NCBI GenBank assembly: GCA_023853785.1
Contig: JAJIRX010000462.1
Coordinates: 1-10,819, forward strand
Origin: Psilocybe azurescens
Lineage: Eukaryota; Basidiomycota; Agaricomycetes; Agaricales; Agrocybaceae
Direction of reading: 5' to 3'
Length of the DNA: 10,819 nucleotides
Positions 1 to 8,487 of this stretch are shown one piece after another. How positions within the stretch are numbered: the first letter of the stretch is position 1; the number at the start of each line of letters is the position of its first letter. The notes beneath the pieces are model-generated. The model did not search any database. It saw nothing but the letters and a program-made list of their open reading frames with translations, and was not told the DNA's origin. The position numbers and the translations under genes are program-made.

Positions 1-593
1 CGTGATATTGGGGACCAGAAACCTAATGCAAATGACAAATGGGCCAGAAGAAAAAAATCACCACCTGCTAATTCTTCAGCTGCTTTGCCACATCCCGAGG
101 CCCACTCCCAGAGATCCCAATCCACGTCTTAATGGACAGCGCACACGCGCTGGGTATGAAGGTAATATAGATCGCCGTGGATCGGGTCCAGGACCGCTTC
201 TTTGAGCGTGTGCGGTGGAGACATGTAGTATGTGATCCCGCCTGTCGCGCGGAGTTGTGGGGAGTGTTCGAGGGGCTGCAGATCCGAGGGAAGGCAGGGG
301 AACAAGTAGCAAGAGAACGGTGAATACACATCAGCGAAAATGCCAACATCTAGACACAAAACTAACCTCCCAAACAGCCAAAACCTTAACCAACAAGTCC
401 CGAGGGAACCGAGTCGCCAGCATCTGCATCTACGACACAATGAATACATTGCTCGTCAACGCGCTCTGCACCATGATCGGGTACGTCCCCGCTGCCCTCG
501 GAACCTATGGATCTTCACCGCCATCTTGACCCTACACCCCTGCAAGTAGACCACCACCTCGAAAATAACGGCTCATGTTGAATTCAACGAGGG
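1..593 (-). pseudogene. SEC61: Sec61 translocon alpha subunit, broken partial copy
   Basis: Read on the minus strand, pieces of the C-terminal half of the Sec61 alpha protein-conducting channel of the ER membrane appear in the right order: AVIFEVVVYLQG (about 572-537), RFRGQRG then TYP, QSALTSNVFIVS (about 477-433), MLATRFPRDLLVK and VWE (to 367), a 91-nt intron, [32 protein letters not shown] (to 177) and [19 protein letters not shown] (to about 74). Lesions seen: TGA at 573-575, a frameshift near 487-490 with loss of about ten codons before QSALTSN, TAG at 430-432 inside a duplicated hexamer, a frameshift near 172-179, and TAG at 68-70 where the family has glutamine. Homology is lost upstream of 593, so the N-terminal half is missing or unrecognisable; the C-terminus runs off the window. 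The identity comes from remembered family motifs and is strong. It cannot encode a working channel. Confidence 0.88.
276..366 (-). other. GT-AG intron inside the SEC61 pseudogene
   Basis: On the minus strand the donor is GTTAGT just after a codon run ending VWE, and the acceptor is CTGCAG just before PLEHSPQ. Removing these 91 nt joins VWE to PLEHSPQ in frame, which is the junction expected from Sec61 alpha proteins. The retained intron argues that the copy arose from genomic DNA and not from reverse-transcribed mRNA. Confidence 0.72.
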
Positions 594-819
594 AGGGTGG
601 TGAAAGTATAGAAAAGAGAAGTTGATTTGGTGGACAACACAGATCACTCGCCACCTCGCTACTTGTCATCGAGGCCCACTTATTCATCTTCAAACCCTTC
701 TTTCTCTTCATCTACTGACACGGTCCCACACGTTTTATTGCTTACTACCACCAATATCAGCTAGCAAGCTTCACGCCCACAACAGCAGCGTGTATGCAAA
801 CTGACAACTCACCTGTCTT
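594..819. other. No gene seen
   Basis: Between the last recognisable SEC61 codons and the coding-like stretch that starts near 820 I find no open frame with a believable protein. The preceding part of SEC61 would be expected here on the minus strand, but beyond a faint similarity next to 593 I could not align it. Confidence 0.5.
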
Positions 820-1754
820 CGCTGCCAACTTTGCGTGCTTCCTTAAGCGCTTCCGCTTCTCAACCGTCTATCACTCCGTCCACACCATCACAGAGCCAGA
901 GCCACAACCCGGCCATCGTCTCCCCGCTTCCGCAGCGCATGCAGGCACTCAGAATACCGCGCTCAGGAGCGGCGTCGTCGTGCAGTGCGCGACGGAAACG
1001 GGCGTGTACCATCACCAGCACCAAAATAACAGTACGGTCACCAGTAGAACCCGCGTCCTTGCCCACGTCCGACGCCGCAGAGCAGCAACTGTTGCACCAT
1101 TTGTCGCTCGCTGGTGCTGACGTCATTGCTGCAAGATGCAAACCGCCGCCGAACCCCAAACCCTAGCCCTGACCTTTCTCTGCTAAGGTCCACCAGCTCC
1201 CGCTCAAGCCAAAGCCATCGCGCATCCCTACGCCCGTCGTGGTTATGCTGTCTTCTTCCTCTCCCCACGTCCTTCGTCTTCGTCTTCATCAAATGCCTGC
1301 CCCTAGTAGTAGTTGCACCCGCCGCGCCGCCAGCGCATCGCATCCTCGGACGTCAAAGTGCTCGCCTACCTCTATGCATGATCGGCTTCGAGGAGTGGTA
1401 CAGAAGTCGAGATGAGGCGCCACTGCCGCTGCCTCTGCGGCGTCCTCAGCCGCTACAAGCAGGTCCACGAGTCCAACACCGATGTCTGATCCCGGTGCGT
1501 CTGTTCTCCAGGGATAACGATGTCAATTTTGTGGTTAATGCCCCTTCGACTGCGAGGGCAGCCTCGGATATGAAGTATCACCGTGGACCTTGCATCTGCG
1601 TCGCTGGTTCTTCGGATCGGACCTCGATTCGTATTGGCCGCTTCCCCCTCGTCAAAGACGGCGACGACTCCGCTACCGCCAAGGATGATTCCGACCACAT
1701 TTCAACAGCACGCGCTCCTCTGCCGAGCGCAGGCAGTGCATTACAAAGCTCTAA
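820..1754 (+). pseudogene. Coding-like but broken stretch, unidentified
   Basis: Successive reading frames look like pieces of one protein rich in Ser, Pro, Gln and Thr, as in disordered fungal linkers. About 831-1166 reads PSITPSTPSQSQSH and LPTSDAAEQQLLHHLSLAGA. About 1190-1420 in another frame reads LPLKPKPSRIPTPVVV. About 1440-1490 reads SAATSRSTSPTPMSDPGA. Stops and frame changes separate these pieces, and no splice pattern I tried joins them all. I do not recognise the family. It may be the upstream part of the gene whose terminal exons lie at 1987-2360. An alternative frame open from 1114 to 1785 has less protein-like composition. The coding interpretation is inference from composition only. 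Confidence 0.28.
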
Positions 1755-2012
1755 GTCCATGATACGCTCCACGCTATTCGACTGAAGGATTTCTTGAGGA
1801 TGCAGGGTGTGTCGGAGGCCAAGCTCGATGTCTGGTTCTTCGACGGGTCGGGTGGCGGATGTGCGTCAGATGAGGAGCAGAGAGAAGAAGCGGGGGACGA
1901 GGAAGATGAGGATAGGTGGATGTTGGACAAAGTCGAGCGCAAGATGCGCAGGATCCAGCTCGGGCTGAAAGATCCCTCTCCCATGCATGTCCCCGCTCCA
2001 TCCCTCCCTTGA
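1755..2012 (+). pseudogene. Acidic, helical coding-like segment, unidentified
   Basis: An open frame from just after TAA at 1752-1754 to TGA at 2010-2012 reads LKDFLRMQGVSEAKLDVWFF, then an acidic run (DEEQREEAGDEEDEDRW) and a basic amphipathic helix (MLDKVERKMRRIQLGLKDP). A hydrophobic motif, an acidic loop and a charged helix in that order look like real protein and not noise. The frame is not continuous with the pieces upstream or with the next exon candidate, which is one frame away. I do not recognise the family. Confidence 0.33.
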
Positions 2013-2360
2013 TGACGGCCAGGTACCCTCCCACCCTATCCGATCCTCCCATCCACCACTCTGCTCGGAGCCCATGCCTGCACACAAATCTGCACGCCAG
2101 CACCGCGCCGTCCTGCCCATATCGTACATGGTTGTATTCTTACTCATAAAGCACCACATGGCGCCTGCGCGCAAGGGGTTCAGCGGCATCGGTTCCAGTG
2201 GTTATGGTGTTAGCGGGAAGAGGGACATGGTAGGGGTATGAGGAGTGGATTGCGAACGTGTGCGCGGGCTGCTAAAGAGGGAGAAGAAGGGTGTGTGCAG
2301 GAAATGAAGGAGTATGACCCGTCCTCGGTTGTGAATTGGTATCCTGGGATGCATTGTTGA
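1987..2360 (+). CDS. Putative 3' end of an unidentified gene, two exons
   Basis: The frame open from about 1987 reads KHHMAPARKGFSG and GIGSSGYGVSGKRDMVG up to 2235. A 65-nt GT-AG intron (2236-2300) then joins it in phase 0 to EMKEYDPSSVVNWYPGMHC and TGA at 2358-2360. The terminal exon has a same-length counterpart in the second duplicated copy at 4080-4145, which supports its being a former exon. The true 5' boundary of the upstream exon is unknown: its N-terminal part may belong to another intron, since a GTACCC donor-like site lies near 2024. No family is recognised. It may be functional or decayed; the damaged surroundings favour decay. Confidence 0.4.
2236..2300 (+). other. 65-nt GT-AG intron
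   Basis: The donor is GTATGA, a branch-like CTAAA sits in TGCTAAAG about 30 nt before the end, and the acceptor is TGTGCAG. Without splicing, the upstream frame stops at TGA 2239-2241, inside the donor region. With splicing, GGG joins GAA in phase 0. The length is typical of basidiomycete introns. Confidence 0.5.
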
Positions 2361-3558
2361 TTGGAGGGTGTGCATTGGTGCGTGCGTTGTAATTTATGAA
2401 TAGGGATGGAATTTAAATGTTTTGGTGTTTAATTTGCTTCTTTAGGTTCACGTTCACGCTCGCATCGTCCATACTCCCGCCTATCTATTCCTATCATCAG
2501 CCCCTTTCCCTTTATCATGCCCTTTCCGACACCTGCCTCCGATTTCCTGCCCTCTATCTGCGCTTTCACTTTGTTCTCCACCCCCACTTTTCAATCCTCT
2601 TTTCAGCTTTCAACTTCCGTCTTTTGTTCGCACTTTTACCTTGGATCATTTATCCTCAACCGCCCTTACTTTTTAAATCCCAAATACCGCACGCAGCAAA
2701 GCATGGAACGCTGGAGCGGACTGGATTAAGCCAGGTCCGAATTCAATTCCCCTATTCCCCTATATCCCCGCCTTGATTTGGCGTCAAGTCGGTTGTTTCA
2801 ATGTTTGCTGGATCTTTCAGCTTCAAGAGCCGTTCTACTTAGTGTGGTTTTCATGCGTCCCTTTGCTCATGTGTGGTTTTATTTTTATTTCTTATCACAA
2901 CTTTTTTCGCTCTACCACCACATGCAATTGGCGAGTCCGAGTGCTGAGTAAAAGCTATGATATCCCCTGCTCTCCTTCATAACTGTTCTGCGGACGGAGT
3001 TTGAGCAGAGTGCCGTTGTGCTTCCTTGGCTTGATAGCTTGCTCTTCTGTGATTGTGATCTGATTTATAGATTCTAGTACGCCGCTCGAAAAACAGGAAA
3101 GAAGAAAGACATATCGGGCAAATAAAGCGAGTGCAACTCCTCCCTGCTGACCCGGCGATGTTTCAAGTGTACCCCATGCCCACTCACACACCTGTATTCA
3201 TGCGCTCGACACGGTAGCGGCAGCCACTCCCTACATATCCCACACATACAACACCCCACCCAACTAAAGATCCCCGCCGTTCGGGTTTTCGGTTTGCATT
3301 TGCGCTGTGGATCTGCCTCATTTTACGCGCTACGCACATGGCCTACGACGCTCGACGCTCGAATATCCCGACGATCTGGACATCACGACAATTTTCACAG
3401 CATGCAAGCCATGCACATGTACCCCACATGTCTCTCCTCACCTTCCTTTTTTGCGTTTGTTCGTTATTGGGGAGGTGACGATCTCATTGGGAATGGGGGC
3501 CCGGGGTGGCGCGGTGCTGGCTGGAGGGTACACGACGACAATATTATTAATTAAGAAC

Positions 3559-3943
3559 ATTTAATACATGGTGACGACCACCCACAGCCACATATTTGCA
3601 CATTGTGATGAGGGTCAGTACGTGTTGTGTGGTGTTTAAAAAAGGAAACATACTTTGCGATCGGTGAGGAAATTTCTGATAGTATAGGTATGAAGGGCTG
3701 GACGAGATGGGTGAGCACCAAAGGGAGAGATGGAGGAGGAATGGGGGTGCGGAAGGCGGTGAGCGACCAAGAGGATTGTCTGAGCGATATGAGGACAGGT
3801 GTAAAACAAAGAACCAGGAATGAAGGAACGCAGCAAAGATGGACTACAGAAGATACAAAATGACCTAATCATTTGCCAGCATGTTCGGTGACCCGAAGCG
3901 ACCCGGACCCAAGTCACAACGAGTCCTTTATAGAACGCAACTG
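3559..3943. other. Spacer between duplicate copies, no gene
   Basis: The stretch from about 3620 to 3860 is purine-rich on the plus strand. Open frames here are short and unlike proteins. The first 60 bases resemble, weakly, those that follow copy B, so the copies may once have extended further. Confidence 0.45.
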
Positions 3944-4079
3944 AAGGCTGTAGCCAAAGCCCTCGCGCATCACTACGCCTGTTGCAGTTAAGCCCCCTTC
4001 TTCATCCTCTCCTCCATTCCTTCGTCGGCATCGTCTTCGTTAAATGCCCACAAGTCCGCTCCGTTATCTGATCCTCGTG

Positions 4080-4145
4080 CGGGAGATGGAAGAGGAGTAT
4101 GACCCGCCGTCGGTTGTGGATTGGCATGCTGGGATGGATTATTGA
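4080..4145 (+). pseudogene. Orphan terminal exon of the duplicated gene
   Basis: The frame reads REMEEEYDPPSVVDWHAGMDY and stops at TGA 4143-4145, matching EMKEYDPSSVVNWYPGMHC of copy A codon for codon from YDP to the stop. The splice acceptor CAG found before the copy A exon is absent here, and the rest of the gene is deleted, so this is a remnant. Of the seven base differences in the last 15 codons, nearly all change the amino acid, which suggests no current selection on the protein. Confidence 0.6.
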
Positions 4146-4553
4146 TTGGAGGGTGACGTGAATTGGTGCGCGCATTGTAATTTATGATGTGTGGCGTTTG
4201 ATTTGTTTCTTTAGGTTCATGTTCGCATCGTGCACCCGCCTCCGACTTCCCACCCTCCCTCTGCACTTTCACTGTGTTCTCAAACCCCGATTTTTCATTT
4301 TCATATGACACCCTTCCATTTTCTTCGCACTTTTACCTTCCCTTTCACAATTTATCCTGCAACTCCAACCTCAACTTTAACTTCAACTTCACTTCTGTTT
4401 TCTTGTTCACATCCCAACCCACCAATACCGCACCGAAAGCATCATACGCGCTGCAGCACACCGTCCATTCCTCCATCGATTCCTCCAAACTCTTTCCTTT
4501 CCCCTATTCATCATTATTGCAATCTTCTACTTTGATTTGACGTCCGAGTCGAT

Positions 4554-4566
4554 TGTGTGTGTGTGT
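4554..4566. repeat. (TG)n microsatellite
   Basis: A short run of alternating T and G, about six units, inside copy B. Copy A has GTTGTTTC at the equivalent place, so the expansion came after duplication. Confidence 0.7.
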
Positions 4567-5534
4567 CCATGCGCCCGGGCTTCTGAATTGTATGCTATCG
4601 CACCGTGCTGCTGCTGCCTGCACCTGCAGTGGTTTTTTTGGCTTCTCAAGTCGTTCGGATTGGAGGTTGGGATTAGGTTTTGAACGCGCACGCTTTGTGT
4701 TGTTGCACTTATTATTCTCACTTCGTTCTACTACACGCGTGCCCAGGTACTCATTAAAAGCGATGATATCTCCTGTGCTCCTCCTCCACAACCGCTCTAC
4801 GGACGGAGTTTGAGTCGAGTGCAGGGGGTGCTTCGTGATTACTCCTTTTTTCTTGCTGACTGGTGACCAGTTTGCAATTGTAATTTGATATTTGCTTTAT
4901 GGATTTGGATTCTAGTATGCTACCCGAAAACACGAAAATACAAGGAAATACCAAATGAATAAACCGACTGCAATCATCCCTCTCTACTGAAGGATGCCTT
5001 ATCGATGTCTCGATGTCTTAACGACGCCAAAGACACCTATAGCCCATACCCATGCGTTTAACGCAGCGTCCGCACCTGCGTCCTCATGCTTAACTTAACC
5101 CCGCACGGTACCCACCCACCACACACTAAAGATCCCGCCGTTTGCATATCATTACATTCGAGCGTGCCGTGGGGCTTCTTATGGCTCCTTCCCGAATTCC
5201 CACCTACCCTTTATCTACGCCTCGGCTTACACTACGCGCTACACATGATCCGGATATCAGGACAATTATTACACCCCACGCAAGCCATGCACCACCCTAT
5301 CTATTTATCGTGTTCTCTCTCGTCTCCTACGCTCTCGCTGTTCACTCTTGGTGAGGCGATGATCTCCTCAGAAGCTAGGACCGACGCCGATTTGGCTGCA
5401 GGGAACACGACGACTATGATATTATTAAGAACAACCCCACACCCAAATCTTTACATACAGGCCGGCAGGCAATCGATGAGACGAGAAATGAGACGATCTT
5501 TTGTTTTCGTACTGGTGCTGATACTGTAGATAAA

Positions 5535-5556
5535 ATACATACATACATACACACAT
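5535..5556. repeat. (ATAC)n microsatellite
   Basis: Four perfect ATAC units followed by an ACAC variant, just downstream of copy B. Confidence 0.8.
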
Positions 5557-6020
5557 AGCTAACACGAGATTACGGTATTGAATATTTTGAGTAATTATGT
5601 TCAATTTGTTTGAAAGAATGTATTGTTTCAGTGATTGAATATTCACGCGTGTGATACAAGTAACCTTGATGCGACTTTGAAGAGAGAGGAGAAGAGAGAC
5701 CGAGCGCCTCCGCCTTCAGCCAGCAGCTTTCGGTCTGAATGGTAATCGCTGGTTCAAGGTTCGTGCGGTGTAGAAGTGAATATACGGTCCTGTATATGTG
5801 AATCAGACAATTAAAGCGGAAGATACTCTTCGGCTGATTGGCATAAACGTGGTCTATCACAAACCTACGGTTTCAGTGACTTGGTCAGTCCCGGAGGGAT
5901 CACATACTACTTTTGCTTTCACCATATAGTGGGATATTCTAGGATCTACACTTCTGCATGTTCCTGCCACGTTGATGCCACAGTATGGCTCATATAGTGT
6001 GCAAAAAATATTCAAATTTT

Positions 6021-6295
6021 TTGCGCAAGTAAAATACATTTTTTCCGCATGTTTTCACTGTATATCTCGCAACTAGTACAAGTTCAAGACATTTGTATGT
6101 TTAAAATAGCAAAAAAAATTGTGCAAGTGGCTGAAACTATTTCTACCATGTCCACGAGGCTTCCAAAATATCTACCTGTGTACAGCAGAAACTCACAAAT
6201 ATTACGCAAGTACCTTAGGACAAATTTTTGTGTATGTTGAATAGTGAAAAATAATTTGCGTAAGTTTGGCTGCAGTCAAAACTTTCTATGCAAGT
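6021..6295 (+). repeat. Degenerate repeat around a TTGCGCAAGT-like word
   Basis: The ten-base word appears as TTGCGCAAGT (6021-6030), TTGTGCAAGT (6119-6128), TTACGCAAGT (6202-6211), TTGCGTAAGT (6256-6265) and CTATGCAAGT (6286-6295). Longer similarity joins 6088-6143 with 6218-6288: each starts GACA, goes through TGTATGTT, A-rich tract, the word, GGCTG and ends near CTWTTTCT. These look like eroded tandem units of an AT-rich element. Confidence 0.5.
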
Positions 6296-6531
6296 TTGTA
6301 TTCTATATTTTATTGTATCAAGTATTATTATTCACCTGCCATGATGGCAGTTAACCGGGCTACAGCAGTAAGATATGTATCAATGCCAAAATTTCCATCC
6401 TGTCCTGAAAGTGAGTTGAAGTGTCCTGGTTCGGACTGTCTCCTTCTCCTTGTAATGCTGACCGTCAGAAACAGTCAGTGTTCGTCTTGCTGAATATGTA
6501 TTCAGTCAAGGCGGGGTCCTATGTAGCGTTG

Positions 6532-6542
6532 ATATATATATA
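6532..6542. repeat. (AT)n microsatellite
   Basis: A short run of alternating A and T in noncoding DNA. Confidence 0.6.
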
Positions 6543-7116
6543 TGTTTGAAGATCCCGTGTAGAAAGGTCCGCGAAGACGATGACGGTAAGCGTTCGCTAG
6601 TGAAAACGAGGCCAGAGGGCAGATCGATGAGGTACGAGGACGGCGTGAGCAGACTGGTTCAACAATAAACTTCGGAGCGATGCGACGACGTCGAAGTTGC
6701 GGAAGAAACGGTTTAACAGATAGATTGAAGTAGATAGTTTTAGAGGGTTATTCTTTTAGTTCAAAGTGGACGTAGCAAGAGATATGGTGTCAATTTGGGG
6801 TCCCAAGAATACGATCTGGTATCCAAATGAAAGTGTCTACTTAAATATGTTTTCTCCTACTAAATTTTATATACTTGGGATATTTCCAAGCTTTTGAGAT
6901 GATTGGTTCGGAGACGTTCCGCCCCTTCGGTAAATGGATTAGCTCTACGGGTGTGTGGTTTATATTTGTCTTGAGGTGGTGCCGAAGTGCCGAAACGGAT
7001 GGGTTTGACTTTGGTCTTGGTATGTCGGATTCGATGGCTAAACCCTTCTGCGTCGATGCCGTTGCTTGCCGCGTTCCGTGCTGAGACAGAACGGAAGTTC
7101 TACACCTCCCAGACAC

Positions 7117-7122
7117 TATAAA
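7117..7122 (+). promoter_or_regulatory. TATA box of the 7174 gene
   Basis: TATAAA sits 52 nt upstream of the ATG at 7174, a believable core-promoter distance for a fungal gene with a short 5' UTR. A perfect 7-bp inverted repeat with a 4-nt loop (7124-7141, ATTGACT/AGTCAAT) lies directly downstream and would fall in the 5' UTR. Confidence 0.45.
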
Positions 7123-7173
7123 CATTGACTCCCTAGTCAATAGTGAGATCTTGCTTTCGAAAGCTGTTCTAAC

Positions 7174-7970
7174 ATGTCGCCTCCCATGATACTCGACGCC
7201 CTTGCCGCCCATGCGGACCCAGCAAATCGTCCCATGATTGCTGATTTTCTCAACGACGTGCTGCATTCCGAACCTGGGGACGAGGGCCTCGATGAGCATC
7301 ATCTTCGAGATCTGTCTTTCACCGAGTATGAAGCCCTGAAAAGTTTCGTTCAAACCATGGCCGTCCGGATGTTGCGAGAGCGCGGAGAGATCACCGATGT
7401 TGAGGTCAAACACCTTGAGATAGAAATTGACCAGTTTGTACGAGCCAAGTCGGTCGCGCAGGATTTTGGCAGACTGTGTTCGCTTGACGATGAACATGTC
7501 AACCTGTTTCTGGATTGCTTCAAGCGTGTCGAAATGAGCGGCGAGCGTGTCGTTCGAGCCGTCGGCAGAGATTGTGTTGAGAAGTACCTGAACGCCTTAC
7601 CGCTGATCAGCGCGTATTTCAATGCCGGCCTCCAACATTACGACGCCCAAATCATTATTCGTCAACAGCAGCGGTTGTTGATAGACCCCAACAATGCCCT
7701 CGGAGAAGCGAACCGGATCCTTAGGTTGGTAGATGACCTCCTGGACCGTGCTGGTGTTCCAGTAGTCCCAGGCCGCGCCGTTCCTGAACGTCCGTCGGTA
7801 GGGGAGTTTGCCCTCCATTCGCGAAGCGCCTCCCGCGATAGGGTTCGTCGTGCACGCGTCATGGAACGGATCCCAGCTGCTGATGCTCCAGCTGAAGCCC
7901 AAGTCATCGCCTACGCCTTTCCGACGGGGATGAGTATGTCCCCTACAACGATGATGAGGAAGCTTTGTAG
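7174..7970 (+). CDS. Unidentified helical protein with acidic tail, one-base frameshift near the end
   Basis: ATG at 7174 follows in-frame TGA at 7144-7146 and has a fair start context (CTAACATGTC). The frame is clean for about 248 codons, with balanced, protein-like composition. Residues 1-190 are mostly amphipathic helices, for example EYEALKSFVQTMAVRMLRER and GEANRILRLVDDLLDRAG; residues 200-245 are Arg/Ala/Pro-rich. As written the frame runs on to 8046, with a Met/Cys/Trp-rich tail of 40 residues unlike the rest. One base added in the CC run near 7919-7921 would instead give an acidic C-terminus (GDEYVPYNDDEEAL) ending at TAG 7968-7970, about 265 residues. I judge this to be the real end. 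No signal peptide, membrane segment or zinc knuckle is visible and I do not recognise the family. It lies tail-to-tail with the pol fragment, about 255 bp apart, so it could be a host gene or an extra antisense frame of the element. Confidence 0.62.
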
Positions 7971-8058
7971 CTGGTGTGTCTCGACAGTCATGTTTCCGTG
8001 GTTCTTGCCACTGACTCTGGAGGTACGGCAGGAGCGGGTTTGCTGATCCGAGTCTCGT

Positions 8059-8136
8059 GAAAAGGGTAATAGGAGAAGAGATAGACAGAAAAGAGAAAAA
8101 AATGAAAGGAGAGTAAGTAAGAAAGCGAGAATAGAA
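8059..8136 (+). other. Polypurine tract between the two convergent 3' ends
   Basis: About 78 bases are almost only A and G on the plus strand, with few pyrimidines. It lies between the end of the 7174 gene and the end of pol. A retroelement on the minus strand would have its polypurine primer tract on the minus strand, so this tract is on the wrong strand for that job. It may be a 3' flank or a long-decayed simple repeat. Confidence 0.5.
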
Positions 8137-8294
8137 ATCGATATTAGTTGAAATAAAAGGTTGTTGGTCGTTCGATAGAACGTTTGATAGGCATTTGTCG
8201 CCTTTTTGATGTTCCCAGATGTAGTCATTCCGATGATTCGTCCTCCGACTCTTCCCCAAGCTATCGTGTCCTAATTGATCTAGTTCCTCGTTGG

Positions 8295-8486
8295 TCATTT
8301 CGACAATGCTGGTAACGGGAACAGCGTGGGTTGTTCGAGGAAATAGGGGAACAGACGTGCAGCCCCATAACGTAGTTTTGAGATTGCTCCGTCCAATTCG
8401 GCGAGGATGTACGATCCTCCAGTGGTCCTCCTTACGACTAGCATCGGCCCGAGATAACGCAGCTTTGTCTTACTGCCGAGATCCTT
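8295..8486 (-). pseudogene. Integrase C-terminal (GPY/F-like) domain, out of frame
   Basis: One frame away from the core, the minus strand reads KTKLRYLGPMLVVRRTTGG, then SYILAELDGAISKLR and LFPYF, which is the small beta-barrel at the end of gypsy integrases that helps bind DNA or chromatin. The join to the core needs one T removed near 8485. This frame stops at 8295-8297, while the following codons EMTNEELDQL continue in yet another frame toward the acidic tail (EESEDESSE) at 8225. Confidence 0.75.
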
Positions 8487-8487
8487 G

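Larger units (their letters stand above)
1205..3558 (+). repeat. Divergent direct duplication, copy A
   Basis: Blocks of this segment recur in the same order in copy B (3944-5432). The clearest pairs are 1214-1245 with 3954-3985, 2310-2400 with 4095-4190, 2536-2580 with 4237-4285, 2950-3014 with 4756-4823, and 3471-3558 with 5353-5432. Between these blocks similarity fades. Copy A carries the coding-like stretch and its terminal exon; 2361-3558 holds no open frame I would call a gene. The long divergence and indels point to an old event. Confidence 0.75.
3944..5432 (+). repeat. Divergent direct duplication, copy B, internally deleted
   Basis: This copy matches copy A in order and orientation but is shorter at its left end. 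About 245 bases (3944-4190) correspond to about 1195 bases in copy A (1205-2400), so roughly 950 bases are missing. The joins seem to be near ATGCCC (4042), then near TCTGATCC (4067), then directly into the terminal exon. Downstream of 4190 the two copies run roughly in parallel. A 147-codon open frame at 5086-5529 lies here, but it does not align as protein with copy A and is probably chance. Confidence 0.72.
5433..7116. other. AT-rich intergenic DNA without a gene
   Basis: This 1.7 kb stretch contains only short open frames of unprotein-like composition on both strands. It includes a degenerate repeat at 6021-6295 and two microsatellites, listed separately. The part from about 6540 to 6840 has higher GC and could be an eroded mobile-element flank, but I found no paired terminal repeats. 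No tRNA or rRNA fold is evident. Confidence 0.55.

Noticed and set aside
5086..5529. 147-codon plus-strand open frame in copy B
   Set aside because: It does not align as a continuous protein with copy A, where the matching sequence needs frame changes. Composition is unremarkable.
5740..5770. GGTTCAAGG resembling a tRNA B box
   Set aside because: There is no matching A box at the right distance and no cloverleaf.
6780..6805. TGGTGTCAATTTGGGG resembling an LTR border and primer-binding site
   Set aside because: The match to a tRNA 3' end is poor, no second terminal repeat is visible, and the orientation does not fit the minus-strand pol.
6841..7497. 218-codon open frame on the minus strand
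   Set aside because: It overlaps the first third of the better plus-strand gene at 7174 and has no start context, motif or recognisable domain. The plus frame has the more protein-like composition.
7597..8298. 233-codon open frame on the minus strand
   Set aside because: It begins with real pol tail codons (MTNEELDQL), then leaves the pol frame and runs antisense through the 7174 gene. The middle is translation of the pyrimidine tract.
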